Part shown: piece after piece, positions 24,815-32,619 of the stretch | Layout: every line of letters starts with the position of its first letter | How positions within the stretch are numbered: position 1 is the stretch's first letter | NCBI GenBank assembly: GCA_028278345.1 | Contig: JANQEL010000060.1 | Span: forward strand, 17,835-81,834 | From: Myxococcota bacterium | Lineage (GTDB): Bacteria; Myxococcota_A; UBA9160; UBA4427 | Length of the DNA: 64,000 bases | Direction: 5' to 3' | The notes under the pieces: model-generated | Seen by the model: the letters and a program-made list of their open reading frames with translations, nothing else | The model's database searches: none | What the model was told of the DNA's origin: nothing | Program-made: the position numbers and the translations under genes

Positions 24815-25645
24815 ATGACGAATCCAGAGGAAGCGACGAACGAGGCGCCAGTGCTCTTCGACCTGACCGGCGGCGTGGTCACCCTGACCCTCAACCGCCC
24901 CCAGGCGCGCAACGCGCTCACCACCGAGAGCTTTCTCGAGATCGAACGGATGCTGCTCGAGATCGAAGCCGATGACGCCGCCCGTGTGGTCGTCATCACC
25001 GGCGCGGGCAGGGGTTTCTCCGCGGGAGCGGACTTGAAGCCGGTATCGAAGGAGGAGGCTCGTCGAACGGAAGCGGTTTCCTTTCCCGGGGACGTCGGTG
25101 GGAACATCCTCGACCGCGCCAATCGCTGCATGATTCGCTTGCGCGCCCTCGCGAAGCCCGTGATCGGGAGCATCAACGGCGATGCCGTCGGCATCGGTTG
25201 CAGCCTCGCCCTGGCGACCGACCTGCGCATCGCATCGGAGGCCGCGCGCTTCGGTGTCGTCTTCTCCCGGATCGGCCTCGGCCCGGACGGAGGCGCCTCG
25301 GCCCTGCTGCGCGAGCTCGTCGGCAGTGCGAAGGCCCTCGAGCTGTTGTTCACCGGCGACATCGTCGGCGCCGACGAGGCGCTGCGCCTGGGCCTGGTGA
25401 ATCGCGTCGCCGCCGCGGACGAACTTGCGGACGCGACGGGCGGCCTGGCCGAGCGGCTCGCGGCGGGTCCGCCTCTCGCCTACGGGGCCGCCAAGGCGGC
25501 CGTCTACGAGAGCGCCCACCTCTCCTTCGAGAACCTGCTCGACTTCGAGGCGCGCAACCAGCGCGTCGTCGGTCGTTCGAAAGACGTGAAGGAGGGCATC
25601 CACGCCTTCCTCGAGCGTCGCGAGCCCGAATTCCGCGGCCGCTAG
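24815..25645 (+). CDS. Enoyl-CoA hydratase/isomerase family protein
   Basis: 276 residues with a standard crotonase body: CoA loop GRGFSAGADLKPV, oxyanion helix SINGDAVGIGCSLALATDLRI and the later FSRIGLGPDGGAS, where the second catalytic Glu of hydratases would be. That position reads Asp-Gly here, so an isomerase or another crotonase activity is as likely as hydration. It begins 27 bases after the GntR gene and ends 22 bases before an amidohydrolase, all on the plus strand, which suggests one transcription unit devoted to acyl-CoA turnover. Confidence 0.9.
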   Translation: MTNPEEATNEAPVLFDLTGGVVTLTLNRPQARNALTTESFLEIERMLLEIEADDAARVVVITGAGRGFSAGADLKPVSKEEARRTEAVSFPGDVGGNILDRANRCMIRLRALAKPVIGSINGDAVGIGCSLALATDLRIASEAARFGVVFSRIGLGPDGGASALLRELVGSAKALELLFTGDIVGADEALRLGLVNRVAAADELADATGGLAERLAAGPPLAYGAAKAAVYESAHLSFENLLDFEARNQRVVGRSKDVKEGIHAFLERREPEFRGR

Positions 25646-25667
25646 CGCCGCAAAGCATGGAGTCCCC

Positions 25668-26852
25668 ATGGAGACATACGACGGTCCGCTCTTCGATTGT
25701 GACAACCACTACTACGAGGCCGAAGACGCCTTCATGCGATACGTGCCGCGGCGCATGCAGAAGCGCTGCGTCGAGTGGGTGGAGATGAACGGCAAGCGTC
25801 GTCATCTCGTCGCCGGCAAGCTGAACCATGCGGTTGGCAACCCGACCTTCAATCCGATCTCGAAGCCCGGTGTGCTGCGCGGGTACTACCGCGGAAACCC
25901 GGACGGCAAGAAGTTCACCGATCTCATTCGCTCATCCCTCGAACCGATGCCGCCCGAGTACATGGACCGAGACGCGCGAGTGGCCCGCGTCGAAGAACAG
26001 GGGCTCGCGGGAACCTGGCTCTTCCCGACCGCGGGTGTGTTGTACGAACAACCGATGTCGCACGATATCAAGGCGCTGTGCGTGATGACCGAGGGCTTCA
26101 ATCGCTGGCTCGATGACGATTGGGGGCTCACCTACAAGGGCAAGCTCTTCGCCGCGCCGTACCTCACCCTCGCCGATGTCGACTGGGCCTGCAGTGAACT
26201 CGAATGGGCCCTCGAGCGCGACGCGCGCGTGATCGTGATGCGCCCCTCGCCCGTGAAGACGAAGGATGGCTGGCGTTCGCACTGCGACGAACGCTTCGAT
26301 CCCTTCTGGGCCCGCGTGAACGAAGCCGGCATCACGGTCGTTGCCCACGTCGGGAGCACGGGCTACACGGCGAACGGCTACGGGGGCAACGCCGCTCTCG
26401 ATGCGTTGGGGGGCGGGCTCAAACCGAGTGTCGCGAGCCTGATTCCCGAGCGCGCGATCAACGACTACCTGCTCACCTTCGCCTTCGACAAGATGTTCGA
26501 GCGCTTCACGAACCTGCGAATCGCCTCGGTGGAGAATGGCTCGGGCTTCCTGCGCGATCTCTTCGTGAAGCTCGAGCAGTCCAAGGTGCGCATGCCCTGG
26601 TACTACGACGAGGATCCCTGCGAGCTCTTCCGAGAGCACATCTGGATCAACCCGTTCTGGGAAGACGAGCTGACCGAGGTGATCGAACACATGGGGGCCG
26701 CCCGCGTGATCTACGGCTCCGACTGGCCCCACATGGAAGGCATGGAGCACCCCCGCGACATCCTCAAAGAAGTCGACGGCGTCTCTCTCGCCGACCAGGC
26801 GAAGGTGCTCTACGAGAACACTGCGGGGTTGAACGAACGACGACCCGCTTGA
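25668..26852 (+). CDS. Amidohydrolase_2 family metal-dependent hydrolase
   Basis: 394 residues. The first-strand D-x-H motif is Asp12-Asn-His14 (FDCDNHYYEAED) and the last-strand Asp is in IYGSDWPHMEG, both expected for the amidohydrolase_2 TIM barrel. Family members hydrolyse or decarboxylate ring acids. The middle part (VVAHVGSTGYTANGYGGN) holds a third His position. Compared with the relative at 539-1645 it is 26 residues longer, with an insertion near residues 45-85 (KLNHAVGNPTFNPISKPGVL). Likely cotranscribed with the crotonase ahead and the membrane-anchored protein behind. Substrate unknown. Confidence 0.87.
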   Translation: METYDGPLFDCDNHYYEAEDAFMRYVPRRMQKRCVEWVEMNGKRRHLVAGKLNHAVGNPTFNPISKPGVLRGYYRGNPDGKKFTDLIRSSLEPMPPEYMDRDARVARVEEQGLAGTWLFPTAGVLYEQPMSHDIKALCVMTEGFNRWLDDDWGLTYKGKLFAAPYLTLADVDWACSELEWALERDARVIVMRPSPVKTKDGWRSHCDERFDPFWARVNEAGITVVAHVGSTGYTANGYGGNAALDALGGGLKPSVASLIPERAINDYLLTFAFDKMFERFTNLRIASVENGSGFLRDLFVKLEQSKVRMPWYYDEDPCELFREHIWINPFWEDELTEVIEHMGAARVIYGSDWPHMEGMEHPRDILKEVDGVSLADQAKVLYENTAGLNERRPA

Positions 26853-26869
26853 GCGGCGAGGGGATTCCC

Positions 26870-27769
26870 ATGAAGATCGCGTTGTTCGTCCTGCTCGTGC
26901 TGGTCGTCGTAGCGCTGGGTGCCGCGACCTGGCAGCACCTGCGCTACCTCGGCGTGCGACGCGATGCCGCCCAGGACCGCCAGCCCTTGATCTACGGGAA
27001 GGACACGTTCCACGTGATCCTGTTTCTGCGTACCGAGGACGACTCGGATGACGCCGTGCTCGCAGCGCTTCGGGCGTTCAAGCAGGCGACGGAATCCATC
27101 GACGGGCTCAGCTGGATCTATGCGGGCAAGGTGGCGGCCAACGGCGGCTCCTCCCAGCAGCTCGGAGAGATCGGCTGGACTGCATGCCTGCTCCTGCAGT
27201 TCGACTCCCGGGCCGACTACGAGAAGGCGGCTTCGGATGCGTTGGGGGCGGCGCTCGCGGCCTTCCCGGAAGTCCACGCGCACGGATTCGATCGTCCCGT
27301 CGCCCCCAACCTGCTTCTGCCGCAAGGGTTGGGCGCCCGCCGCCTGCTTGCGATCCTGCGTCGTGAGCCCTCGAACTTCCCGTTCGTTCCGCGCGAGGGT
27401 GACTTCACCATGCCCGAGGTCGTGCAACTGGCGGAGCGCATGTTGGAAGGCGAAAGGCTCAACACCGAAGCAGCAGTCATCTTCAATCTGATCGCCGCGG
27501 GCACGCCGGAGCAGCAGAAGAACGATGCCGCCTACGTCGGGCGGATGATGGCCTCGATGGCCGAAGGCGGCTATGGGCCCATCCACATGGGCCGCGCCGT
27601 CCGGGTCGCAGGGAACGCCGAGTTCGACAACGTCGCAATCGTCTTCTACCCGGGCGTGCGCTTCTTCAGCGAGATGATCCAGAGCGACTTCTTCCAGGGC
27701 ATCATCGGCGACAAACAACTCGGCGACAACCAGTCGACCATCACGGTCCCGGTGCTCGATCGACTCTGA
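26870..27769 (+). CDS. Membrane-anchored DUF1330-like (dimeric alpha-beta barrel) protein
   Basis: 299 residues. Residues 3-22 are a membrane anchor (IALFVLLVLVVVALGAATW). The rest shows two similar alpha-beta halves: TFHVILFLRTEDDSDDAVLAAL...LLLQFDSRADYEKAASDAL and a second around AVRVAGNAEFDNVAIVFYPG...FFSEMIQSDFFQGI, the latter resembling DUF1330, a dimeric alpha-beta (ferredoxin-like) barrel fold. Chosen start ATG 26870 has GGCGAGGGG ahead. It follows the amidohydrolase by 17 bases. No catalytic motif is obvious; a ligand-binding or small-molecule protection role is possible. Confidence 0.7.
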   Translation: MKIALFVLLVLVVVALGAATWQHLRYLGVRRDAAQDRQPLIYGKDTFHVILFLRTEDDSDDAVLAALRAFKQATESIDGLSWIYAGKVAANGGSSQQLGEIGWTACLLLQFDSRADYEKAASDALGAALAAFPEVHAHGFDRPVAPNLLLPQGLGARRLLAILRREPSNFPFVPREGDFTMPEVVQLAERMLEGERLNTEAAVIFNLIAAGTPEQQKNDAAYVGRMMASMAEGGYGPIHMGRAVRVAGNAEFDNVAIVFYPGVRFFSEMIQSDFFQGIIGDKQLGDNQSTITVPVLDRL

Positions 27770-27780
27770 TGGGCCGGGGT

Positions 27781-28056
27781 TCAGCCCCCCGCGACCGCCG
27801 GTGCGATGTCGACCACCTGGCCGGGTTCGATCACGGTGTCCTCACCGCCGGGCAGATGCCTCGCGCTGCGGCCGTCGAGGAAGACATGCGCGCGGCGCGA
27901 CAGCGTTCCGTCGTCGAGCAGCGTTTCCGCGAGGTCGGGCCAGCGCGTCACCATCTCGTCGATCAGCTTGCGCACCGTCGCGCCCGGAGGCATCTCGACC
28001 TCGACCGACTTCCCGCCGACGATCGGGCGGAGCGTCGCGTAGACGCGAACGAGCAT
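27781..28056 (-). CDS. MoaD/ThiS-like ubiquitin-fold sulfur carrier
   Basis: 91 residues with the MoaD beta-grasp pattern (MLVRVYATLRPIVGGKSVEVEM, GATVRKLIDEM) and the C-terminal Gly-Gly (PAVAGG) needed for thiocarboxylate formation. It lies 26 bases behind the aldehyde:ferredoxin oxidoreductase on the same strand. MoaD-like proteins beside AOR genes occur in archaea and in tungsten-using bacteria and are thought to supply sulfur for the pyranopterin cofactor, so it probably serves the neighbouring enzyme rather than general cofactor synthesis. The general moaD, if present, lies elsewhere. Confidence 0.85.
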   Translation of the reverse strand: MLVRVYATLRPIVGGKSVEVEMPPGATVRKLIDEMVTRWPDLAETLLDDGTLSRRAHVFLDGRSARHLPGGEDTVIEPGQVVDIAPAVAGG

Positions 28057-28082
28057 GGCCTTCGAACCTCGCGAAACCCGCG

Positions 28083-29897
28083 CTAGGGGATCTGCAGCGC
28101 TGCGCGCTTGTCGTCGCTGACGACACCGTCCTTCCAACCGCGCACTGCATAGTACTCCTCGAGCATCTGGTCGAGCTCGCAGACGTGGCCCTTCGAGCCC
28201 GCGGCGTCCGACGGTTCTTCGAGGAAGCGCGCGGGGAGGGTGTCGGAACCGGCGCCGAAGCCCGCCATGTTGTTGTAGAGACGCTCGAGGTTGTAGATGC
28301 GCTCGCCCGTCTCCATCACGTCCTCGGCGCTGACCGGCCGACCGACCGCGACCGAGTACTGCTTCGCGTACTCGTCGGCGCCTTCGGCAAACGAACTGAA
28401 CTTGCACAGGTCCATGCTGTCGCCGAAGGCGAGCAGATCCTGGAAGGTCTTCATCAGTTCGCCCTTGCCCTTCCAGGCGAGGGGGTCGGCCTCGATCGGC
28501 ACCACACCGAGTTCGGCCGCGGCGACGTAGCCGCGCAGGTGGCAGGCGCCGCGATTGCTCGTCGCGTAGCCGAGCCCCATTCCCTTCATGCCGCGCGGGT
28601 CGTAGGCGGGCACCGCCTGGCCCTTCACCGTCATGGCGATCTCGGGATGGCCGAGGCGTTCGGCGGCGAGGGCCGGGCCTTCGGCGAGGAGGTCTCCATC
28701 GCCTTCGCGCACCGCGATGGCATCCGTCATGGCGACCATGCCCTGGGTGTCGCCCCAGGCCAGGCCTGCCCCTTCGACCCAGCCGCGCTCGGTGGCTTCC
28801 ATGTACATCGAGAGGGCGTTGCCGAGTTCGATCGGGTCGAGGCCGAGGTCGTTGCACTGGTCGATCAACTTCGCGATCGAGCCGAGGTCGTCGTTCAAGC
28901 AGTTCGACCCGAGAGACCAGGCCGGCTCGTACTCGACACTCTCCATCTTCAGGCCCTTCCACGGGCCTTCCTTTACCTCGACTTCCTTCTTGCATGCGAC
29001 GGGGCATGCGTGACACGTGGGATTGCTCGTGAGGATGGTGTCGACCACGGTCTCGCCACTGATCGCCTCGGCGCGATCACCGAACGACGTGCTCTGGCTG
29101 TTCTTCGTGCCGAGTGCGCCGATCGTGTTCGTGATGTTCGTGATCACGTTGGTGCCGTAGACCGAGAGCCCGCCCTTCTTGGGGCTCGTGATGTTGGCTT
29201 CGTCGCGAATGCGCTCGAGCGCCTCGTTGCGCGCTTCGCGCCATGCGTCGGGGTCGCCCACCTCGCTCTTCTTGCGAGCGGCCTTGATCACCATCGCCTT
29301 CAGGTTCTTGACCCCACCGACGGCGCCCGTGCCTCCGCGCCCGAAGGCGCGATCGTCTTCGTTCACCCAGGCGGCGAAGCGGCTGCGATTCTCGCCCGCC
29401 GGCCCGATGGCGTTGACCGAGACGTCCTTTCCTCCGTGGCGTTCGCGCAGGATCTCGATCGTCTCGTGAATGCCCTTGCCCCAGAGGTCCGAGGCGTCGT
29501 GGAAGGTGATGCTGCCATCTTCGATCAGCACGTAGGTCGGCTGCGCCGCCGCGCCTTCGAAGATCACGCCGTCGAAACCCGCCCAGCGCAGGCGAGCCGC
29601 GGTCCAGCCACCCTGGTGGCTATCGGTGACGGTGCCCGTGAGCGGCGACTTCGTCACGCAGGCCCAGCGGCCACTCATGCTCACTTCACTGCCGCTGATC
29701 GGACCATTCAAGAAGCACAGCGGATTCTCGGCCGAGAGCGGGTCGATCTCGGGACCCGCTTCGAATACGTACCGGACGCCGAGCCCACGACCTCCGACGT
29801 ATTTCTGCAGCCACTCCTCGGGCGCGGGTTGCATCCGGACGCTCTGGGATGCGAGGTCGACGTGGGCAATCGCTTCACCGAATCGGTCGAGTTGCAT
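28083..29897 (-). CDS. Aldehyde:ferredoxin oxidoreductase family (tungsten-type)
   Basis: 604 residues from ATG 29897, with GGGAGAAG ahead; a start 13 codons earlier is less likely. The four Cys ligands of the 4Fe-4S cluster are at 295, 298 and 302 (CHACPVAC) and at 498 (SMDLCKF). Pyrococcus AOR, as I remember it, uses Cys288, 291, 295 and 494, an almost identical spacing. Domain 1 with the tungstopterin-binding loops covers residues 1-210 (KYVGGRGLGVRYVF, IGPAGENRSRFA). AORs oxidise aldehydes to acids with ferredoxin or other acceptors. The adjacent MoaD-like protein supports a pterin enzyme. Whether W or Mo is used cannot be told. Confidence 0.92.
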   Translation of the reverse strand: MQLDRFGEAIAHVDLASQSVRMQPAPEEWLQKYVGGRGLGVRYVFEAGPEIDPLSAENPLCFLNGPISGSEVSMSGRWACVTKSPLTGTVTDSHQGGWTAARLRWAGFDGVIFEGAAAQPTYVLIEDGSITFHDASDLWGKGIHETIEILRERHGGKDVSVNAIGPAGENRSRFAAWVNEDDRAFGRGGTGAVGGVKNLKAMVIKAARKKSEVGDPDAWREARNEALERIRDEANITSPKKGGLSVYGTNVITNITNTIGALGTKNSQSTSFGDRAEAISGETVVDTILTSNPTCHACPVACKKEVEVKEGPWKGLKMESVEYEPAWSLGSNCLNDDLGSIAKLIDQCNDLGLDPIELGNALSMYMEATERGWVEGAGLAWGDTQGMVAMTDAIAVREGDGDLLAEGPALAAERLGHPEIAMTVKGQAVPAYDPRGMKGMGLGYATSNRGACHLRGYVAAAELGVVPIEADPLAWKGKGELMKTFQDLLAFGDSMDLCKFSSFAEGADEYAKQYSVAVGRPVSAEDVMETGERIYNLERLYNNMAGFGAGSDTLPARFLEEPSDAAGSKGHVCELDQMLEEYYAVRGWKDGVVSDDKRAALQIP

Positions 29898-29995
29898 GGG
29901 GGCTTCTCCCTGGCCTGGGGTTCGACGCTCCCCCAATCGTACACCGCACCGCGCAGTGGATGGAAGCCTGCGAATTCGCCCCGCTCCCAGCGCGA

Positions 29996-30955
29996 TCAGC
30001 CCTCTCTCATGTCGAGCAGGATCTTGCCGCGTTTCCCCGGCCGCAGTTGCCGTTCGAAGGCGGCGTCTGCGTCGGCGAGGGGGTGGATGCTGTCGATCGT
30101 CTCACTGAAGGCCCCATCGGCGACGAGGCCGCGAAGCCGCTCCATTCGGGCTTCGTCCGTGTCGTGTTCCAACAGGAAGCCCCACTTCTTCGAAGAGAAG
30201 AGACTGCGGGCCCAACCCGCCACGTCGCGATGGGGCATGGTGGTGATGTAGTGGCCGCGTTTCTTCAGGAAGGGCCCCGCCTTCGAGAACGAAAGCGAGG
30301 GTGCCGTGTCGAAGACGACATCGAAGGAGGCGCCTGCTTCGGGCAGTTCCTCCTTGTCGTAGGCGAGGGCGTGGGTCGCTCCCTGGGAGCGCGCGAAGTC
30401 GAGCTGCGATGAATGGCAGATCGCCGTGACTTCTGCGCCGATGTATCTCGCGAGCTGTACCGCCGTGATTCCCACGCTTCCCGTAGCGCCGGTGATCAAG
30501 ACCTTCGCTCCGCGCTTCAGGTGCACGATGCGTTCCAGGGCGTTGATCGACGTCAGGGCACCGCCGAGAATCGACGTCGCCGCTTCGAGGGATGTGTCTT
30601 CCGGCACCACAGCGAGGTTGTGCTCGGGGGTGGCGACGACCTGCGCGTGATACCACGGGCCCTTGTAGATGTTCGTGTAGCCGAAGACGCGATCGCCGGG
30701 TCGGATCCGCTCGCCTCCGGTTTTGGCGACGCCCGCCATCTCGATCCCCGACACCATCGGTGAATTCTTCAGCGCGCGGGCGACCGTGCGCTGGTGCTCG
30801 CCGTTCGAGATCTCGAGATCGATGTAGTTCAAGCCCGCGTAGTGAACGCGAACGAGGATCTCGCCGGGCTTCGGCTCCGGGGGAGGCACGTCGACGAGGG
30901 TGCGTTTCGGCGCTTCGCCGCGTGATTCGGGGGTTGTGAAGGAGATGGCTTTCAT
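29996..30955 (-). CDS. Zinc-independent quinone oxidoreductase-like MDR protein
   Basis: 319 residues in the medium-chain dehydrogenase/reductase family. The N-terminal GroES-like domain (PKPGEILVRVHYAGLNYIDLEI) lacks the catalytic-zinc Cys, and the nucleotide loop is VLITGATGSVGITAVQLA, the form of NADPH-quinone oxidoreductases and enoyl reductases. It is divergent from a TetR regulator whose paired operators (31023-31074) lie in its own promoter region, so it is probably the main target of that regulator. The gene ends 98 bases from the AOR start. Role: likely reduction of an enone, quinone or aldehyde-derived substrate. Confidence 0.87.
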   Translation of the reverse strand: MKAISFTTPESRGEAPKRTLVDVPPPEPKPGEILVRVHYAGLNYIDLEISNGEHQRTVARALKNSPMVSGIEMAGVAKTGGERIRPGDRVFGYTNIYKGPWYHAQVVATPEHNLAVVPEDTSLEAATSILGGALTSINALERIVHLKRGAKVLITGATGSVGITAVQLARYIGAEVTAICHSSQLDFARSQGATHALAYDKEELPEAGASFDVVFDTAPSLSFSKAGPFLKKRGHYITTMPHRDVAGWARSLFSSKKWGFLLEHDTDEARMERLRGLVADGAFSETIDSIHPLADADAAFERQLRPGKRGKILLDMREG

Positions 30956-31022
30956 CGGGCACCTCTCGTGGGCGCGAGATTCCGTGGCCGGCGCGGCGCT
31001 TCACCGAGTGTGTCGATTCCTG

Positions 31023-31041
31023 AAGTTGCCATTGACAACTT
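31023..31041. promoter_or_regulatory. TetR operator copy 1 (ADH/TetR intergenic)
   Basis: AAGTTGCCATTGACAACTT: 6-bp inverted arms AAGTTG/CAACTT around CCATTGA. The core TTGCCNNNGACAA is shared with three other sites in this window. It lies 68 bases upstream of the MDR gene and 85 bases upstream of the TetR GTG start. Confidence 0.7.
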
Positions 31042-31055
31042 AGCTTCCCCGTGAC

Positions 31056-31074
31056 AAGTTGCCAGCGACAACAT
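31056..31074. promoter_or_regulatory. TetR operator copy 2 (ADH/TetR intergenic)
   Basis: AAGTTGCCAGCGACAACAT: same core, one mismatch in the arms. The start-to-start distance from copy 1 is 33 bases, about three helix turns, exactly as at the second TetR locus (41035 and 41068). Confidence 0.7.
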
Positions 31075-31125
31075 TCTTGGCCCCGAGGTCCCGCCCGGTG
31101 TCGCGGCCCCAGGGAGATCGACGAC

Positions 31126-31716
31126 GTGCCCTACCACCACGGAAATCTGCGGGCCGAGCTCCTCGAACGTGCGGCCGAGGTCGTCGCGGAGTCGGGCGTC
31201 GAGGCCTTGTCGCTGCGATCGCTCGCGCGGGATCTCGGCGTTTCGCACAACGCGCCGCGCAAGCACTTCGCCTCGCGCGCCGCACTGCTCACTGCGCTGG
31301 CCACCGAGGGTTGCCACCGGGCCCTGGCCGCGATGGAGAAGAGCGCCGAGGCGGCAGGACGCGATCCCGTCGACCGCCTCCGCGCGCGCGGGCGCGCGTA
31401 CGTGCGGTTCGCATTCGAACAACCCGCCTTCTTTCGGGCGTCGAACCATCCCGAAGTGCAGCGCGCGTCCGACGAGGAGCTCTATGCCGCCTTCGGCGCA
31501 TGGTGCAACGAGCTGCGCAAGAACGCCGAAGCCGCGCAAGCGGACGGGTGGATGCCGGACATCGATCCCGACACGCTCGTCGCGATCGTCGTTGCCGGTG
31601 CGGTCGGGGTGGCGACTGTGCTCTGCGACGAAGGTTGGCGCGAGGTCCTCGCTGTCGACGACATCGACGCCGTGGCCGATGCCATGTTCGAACGCCTGAT
31701 TCAATCGCGCAGGTGA
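31126..31716 (+). CDS. TetR-family transcriptional regulator (YHHGNLR subgroup)
   Basis: 196 residues from GTG 31126 with AGGGAG ahead; earlier codons would run back into the operators. Helix-turn-helix: ALSLRSLARDLGVSHNAPRKHF, preceded by YHHGNLRAELLERAAEVVAESG. It is a paralogue of the gene at 41102 (same start motif and near-identical DNA-recognition helix), and the operators upstream of both share one sequence. The effector domain (from about residue 60) is helical with no recognisable ligand motif. Probable job: repressor of the divergent MDR gene and of itself. The next gene is a GNAT acetyltransferase, 57 bases on. Confidence 0.9.
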   Translation: MPYHHGNLRAELLERAAEVVAESGVEALSLRSLARDLGVSHNAPRKHFASRAALLTALATEGCHRALAAMEKSAEAAGRDPVDRLRARGRAYVRFAFEQPAFFRASNHPEVQRASDEELYAAFGAWCNELRKNAEAAQADGWMPDIDPDTLVAIVVAGAVGVATVLCDEGWREVLAVDDIDAVADAMFERLIQSRR

Positions 31717-31772
31717 TGAACCGGCGCGTTCCGACCCAACCCCGAAGACGGAGAGAGAGAAGGGAGCACACC

Positions 31773-32402
31773 ATGGAGATCCTGCAGGCCGAGGGCGACC
31801 TCATCGACGAGCACGCGGGCGACATCGCGCGACTCGTCTGGTCCACGGGCCCGAGTTCATACGAGTTCTATTTCGAAACGTTCGACTTCTTCGATGAGAT
31901 CGTGCGCGAATCCTGGGCGACCCCCGGGACCCTGTTCGCGGCGGACGGGGCGCGCCTCGCCCTCGAAGGCGACGAACTACTCGGGATCGAGATCGGCTTT
32001 CACGCTCCGGAGTTCCTGGAGAGGAGGAAGGCCATGGCTCCGTGCTGGCAGGTGTTGATGGAGCGGGGAAGTCTCGCTCCGGATCGACTCCCCGCGCTTC
32101 TCGAGCGTGCGGAGCAGGCGAGTTGGCTCAATCCCGTCACGAGGCCGGGGCGGTACTACATCCACGCGATCGCGGTGAAGCCCGAGCACCGGGGCAAGCA
32201 GATCGGGGTCGCGCTCATCGAAGATGCCATGCGCCGGGGTCGCGAACAGGATCTTCGCTTTCTCGAACTCGACGTCCTCTCGGACAACCCGGCCGTACGT
32301 TTCTACGAATCGATGGGCCTCGAGCTCTACGCCGAAACGCGCGCACCCGTACCGGAGAAGTTCGGCGTACCTCCCGAGTATCGAATGGGTCGCGCCCTCT
32401 GA
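31773..32402 (+). CDS. GNAT-family N-acetyltransferase
   Basis: 209 residues from ATG 31773 with AGGGAG ahead. The acetyl-CoA loop (motif A) is HAIAVKPEHRGKQIGVALIEDAM and the following strand is FLELDVLSDNPAVRFYESMGLE, both standard. The N-terminal 100 residues hold an unusual insertion rich in Phe/Glu (YEFYFETFDFFDEIV) that may form the acceptor site. No target can be assigned. It follows the TetR gene on the same strand and may be in its transcript. No downstream partner, because the next genes are on the other strand. Confidence 0.88.
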   Translation: MEILQAEGDLIDEHAGDIARLVWSTGPSSYEFYFETFDFFDEIVRESWATPGTLFAADGARLALEGDELLGIEIGFHAPEFLERRKAMAPCWQVLMERGSLAPDRLPALLERAEQASWLNPVTRPGRYYIHAIAVKPEHRGKQIGVALIEDAMRRGREQDLRFLELDVLSDNPAVRFYESMGLELYAETRAPVPEKFGVPPEYRMGRAL

Positions 32403-32411
32403 TCGCGATCT

Positions 32412-32615
32412 TCAGTCGATCGGTCGATCCCAGTCGTCCGGGTGTTCGAGTTCGGGATCGGGCTCGCCAGCTTCGCCGGTCTGACGGACGAGCATGGATT
32501 TCGCGAACCCGTCGAGGCCGGTCGTGCGCGTCGTGAGCGCGCGTCGGGCGACGCGCGTCATGAGCGCCGCCTTCAGCTCGCGCAGCCATTGATCTCGTTC
32601 GTTGCGCGTCGTCAT
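32412..32615 (-). CDS. Small hypothetical protein after the acetylene-hydratase-like gene
   Basis: 67 residues starting at ATG 32615, four bases after the TAA of the molybdopterin oxidoreductase. It is charged and soluble: a Trp-Leu-containing N-terminal helix (ERDQWLRELKAALMTRVARR), then an acidic Pro-rich end (EPDPELEHPDDWDRPID). No Cys and no membrane segment. I do not recognise it. The close spacing on the same strand as the enzyme and its TetR gene suggests a small accessory or maturation factor. A longer frame covering the same end is a shadow of the enzyme gene, so only this short reading is supported. Confidence 0.55.
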   Translation of the reverse strand: MTTRNERDQWLRELKAALMTRVARRALTTRTTGLDGFAKSMLVRQTGEAGEPDPELEHPDDWDRPID

Positions 32616-32619
32616 CGCG

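Noticed and set aside
27801..30251. An 816-codon plus-strand frame
   Set aside because: Antisense of the AOR and its neighbours; product rich in Arg/His with no fold pattern.
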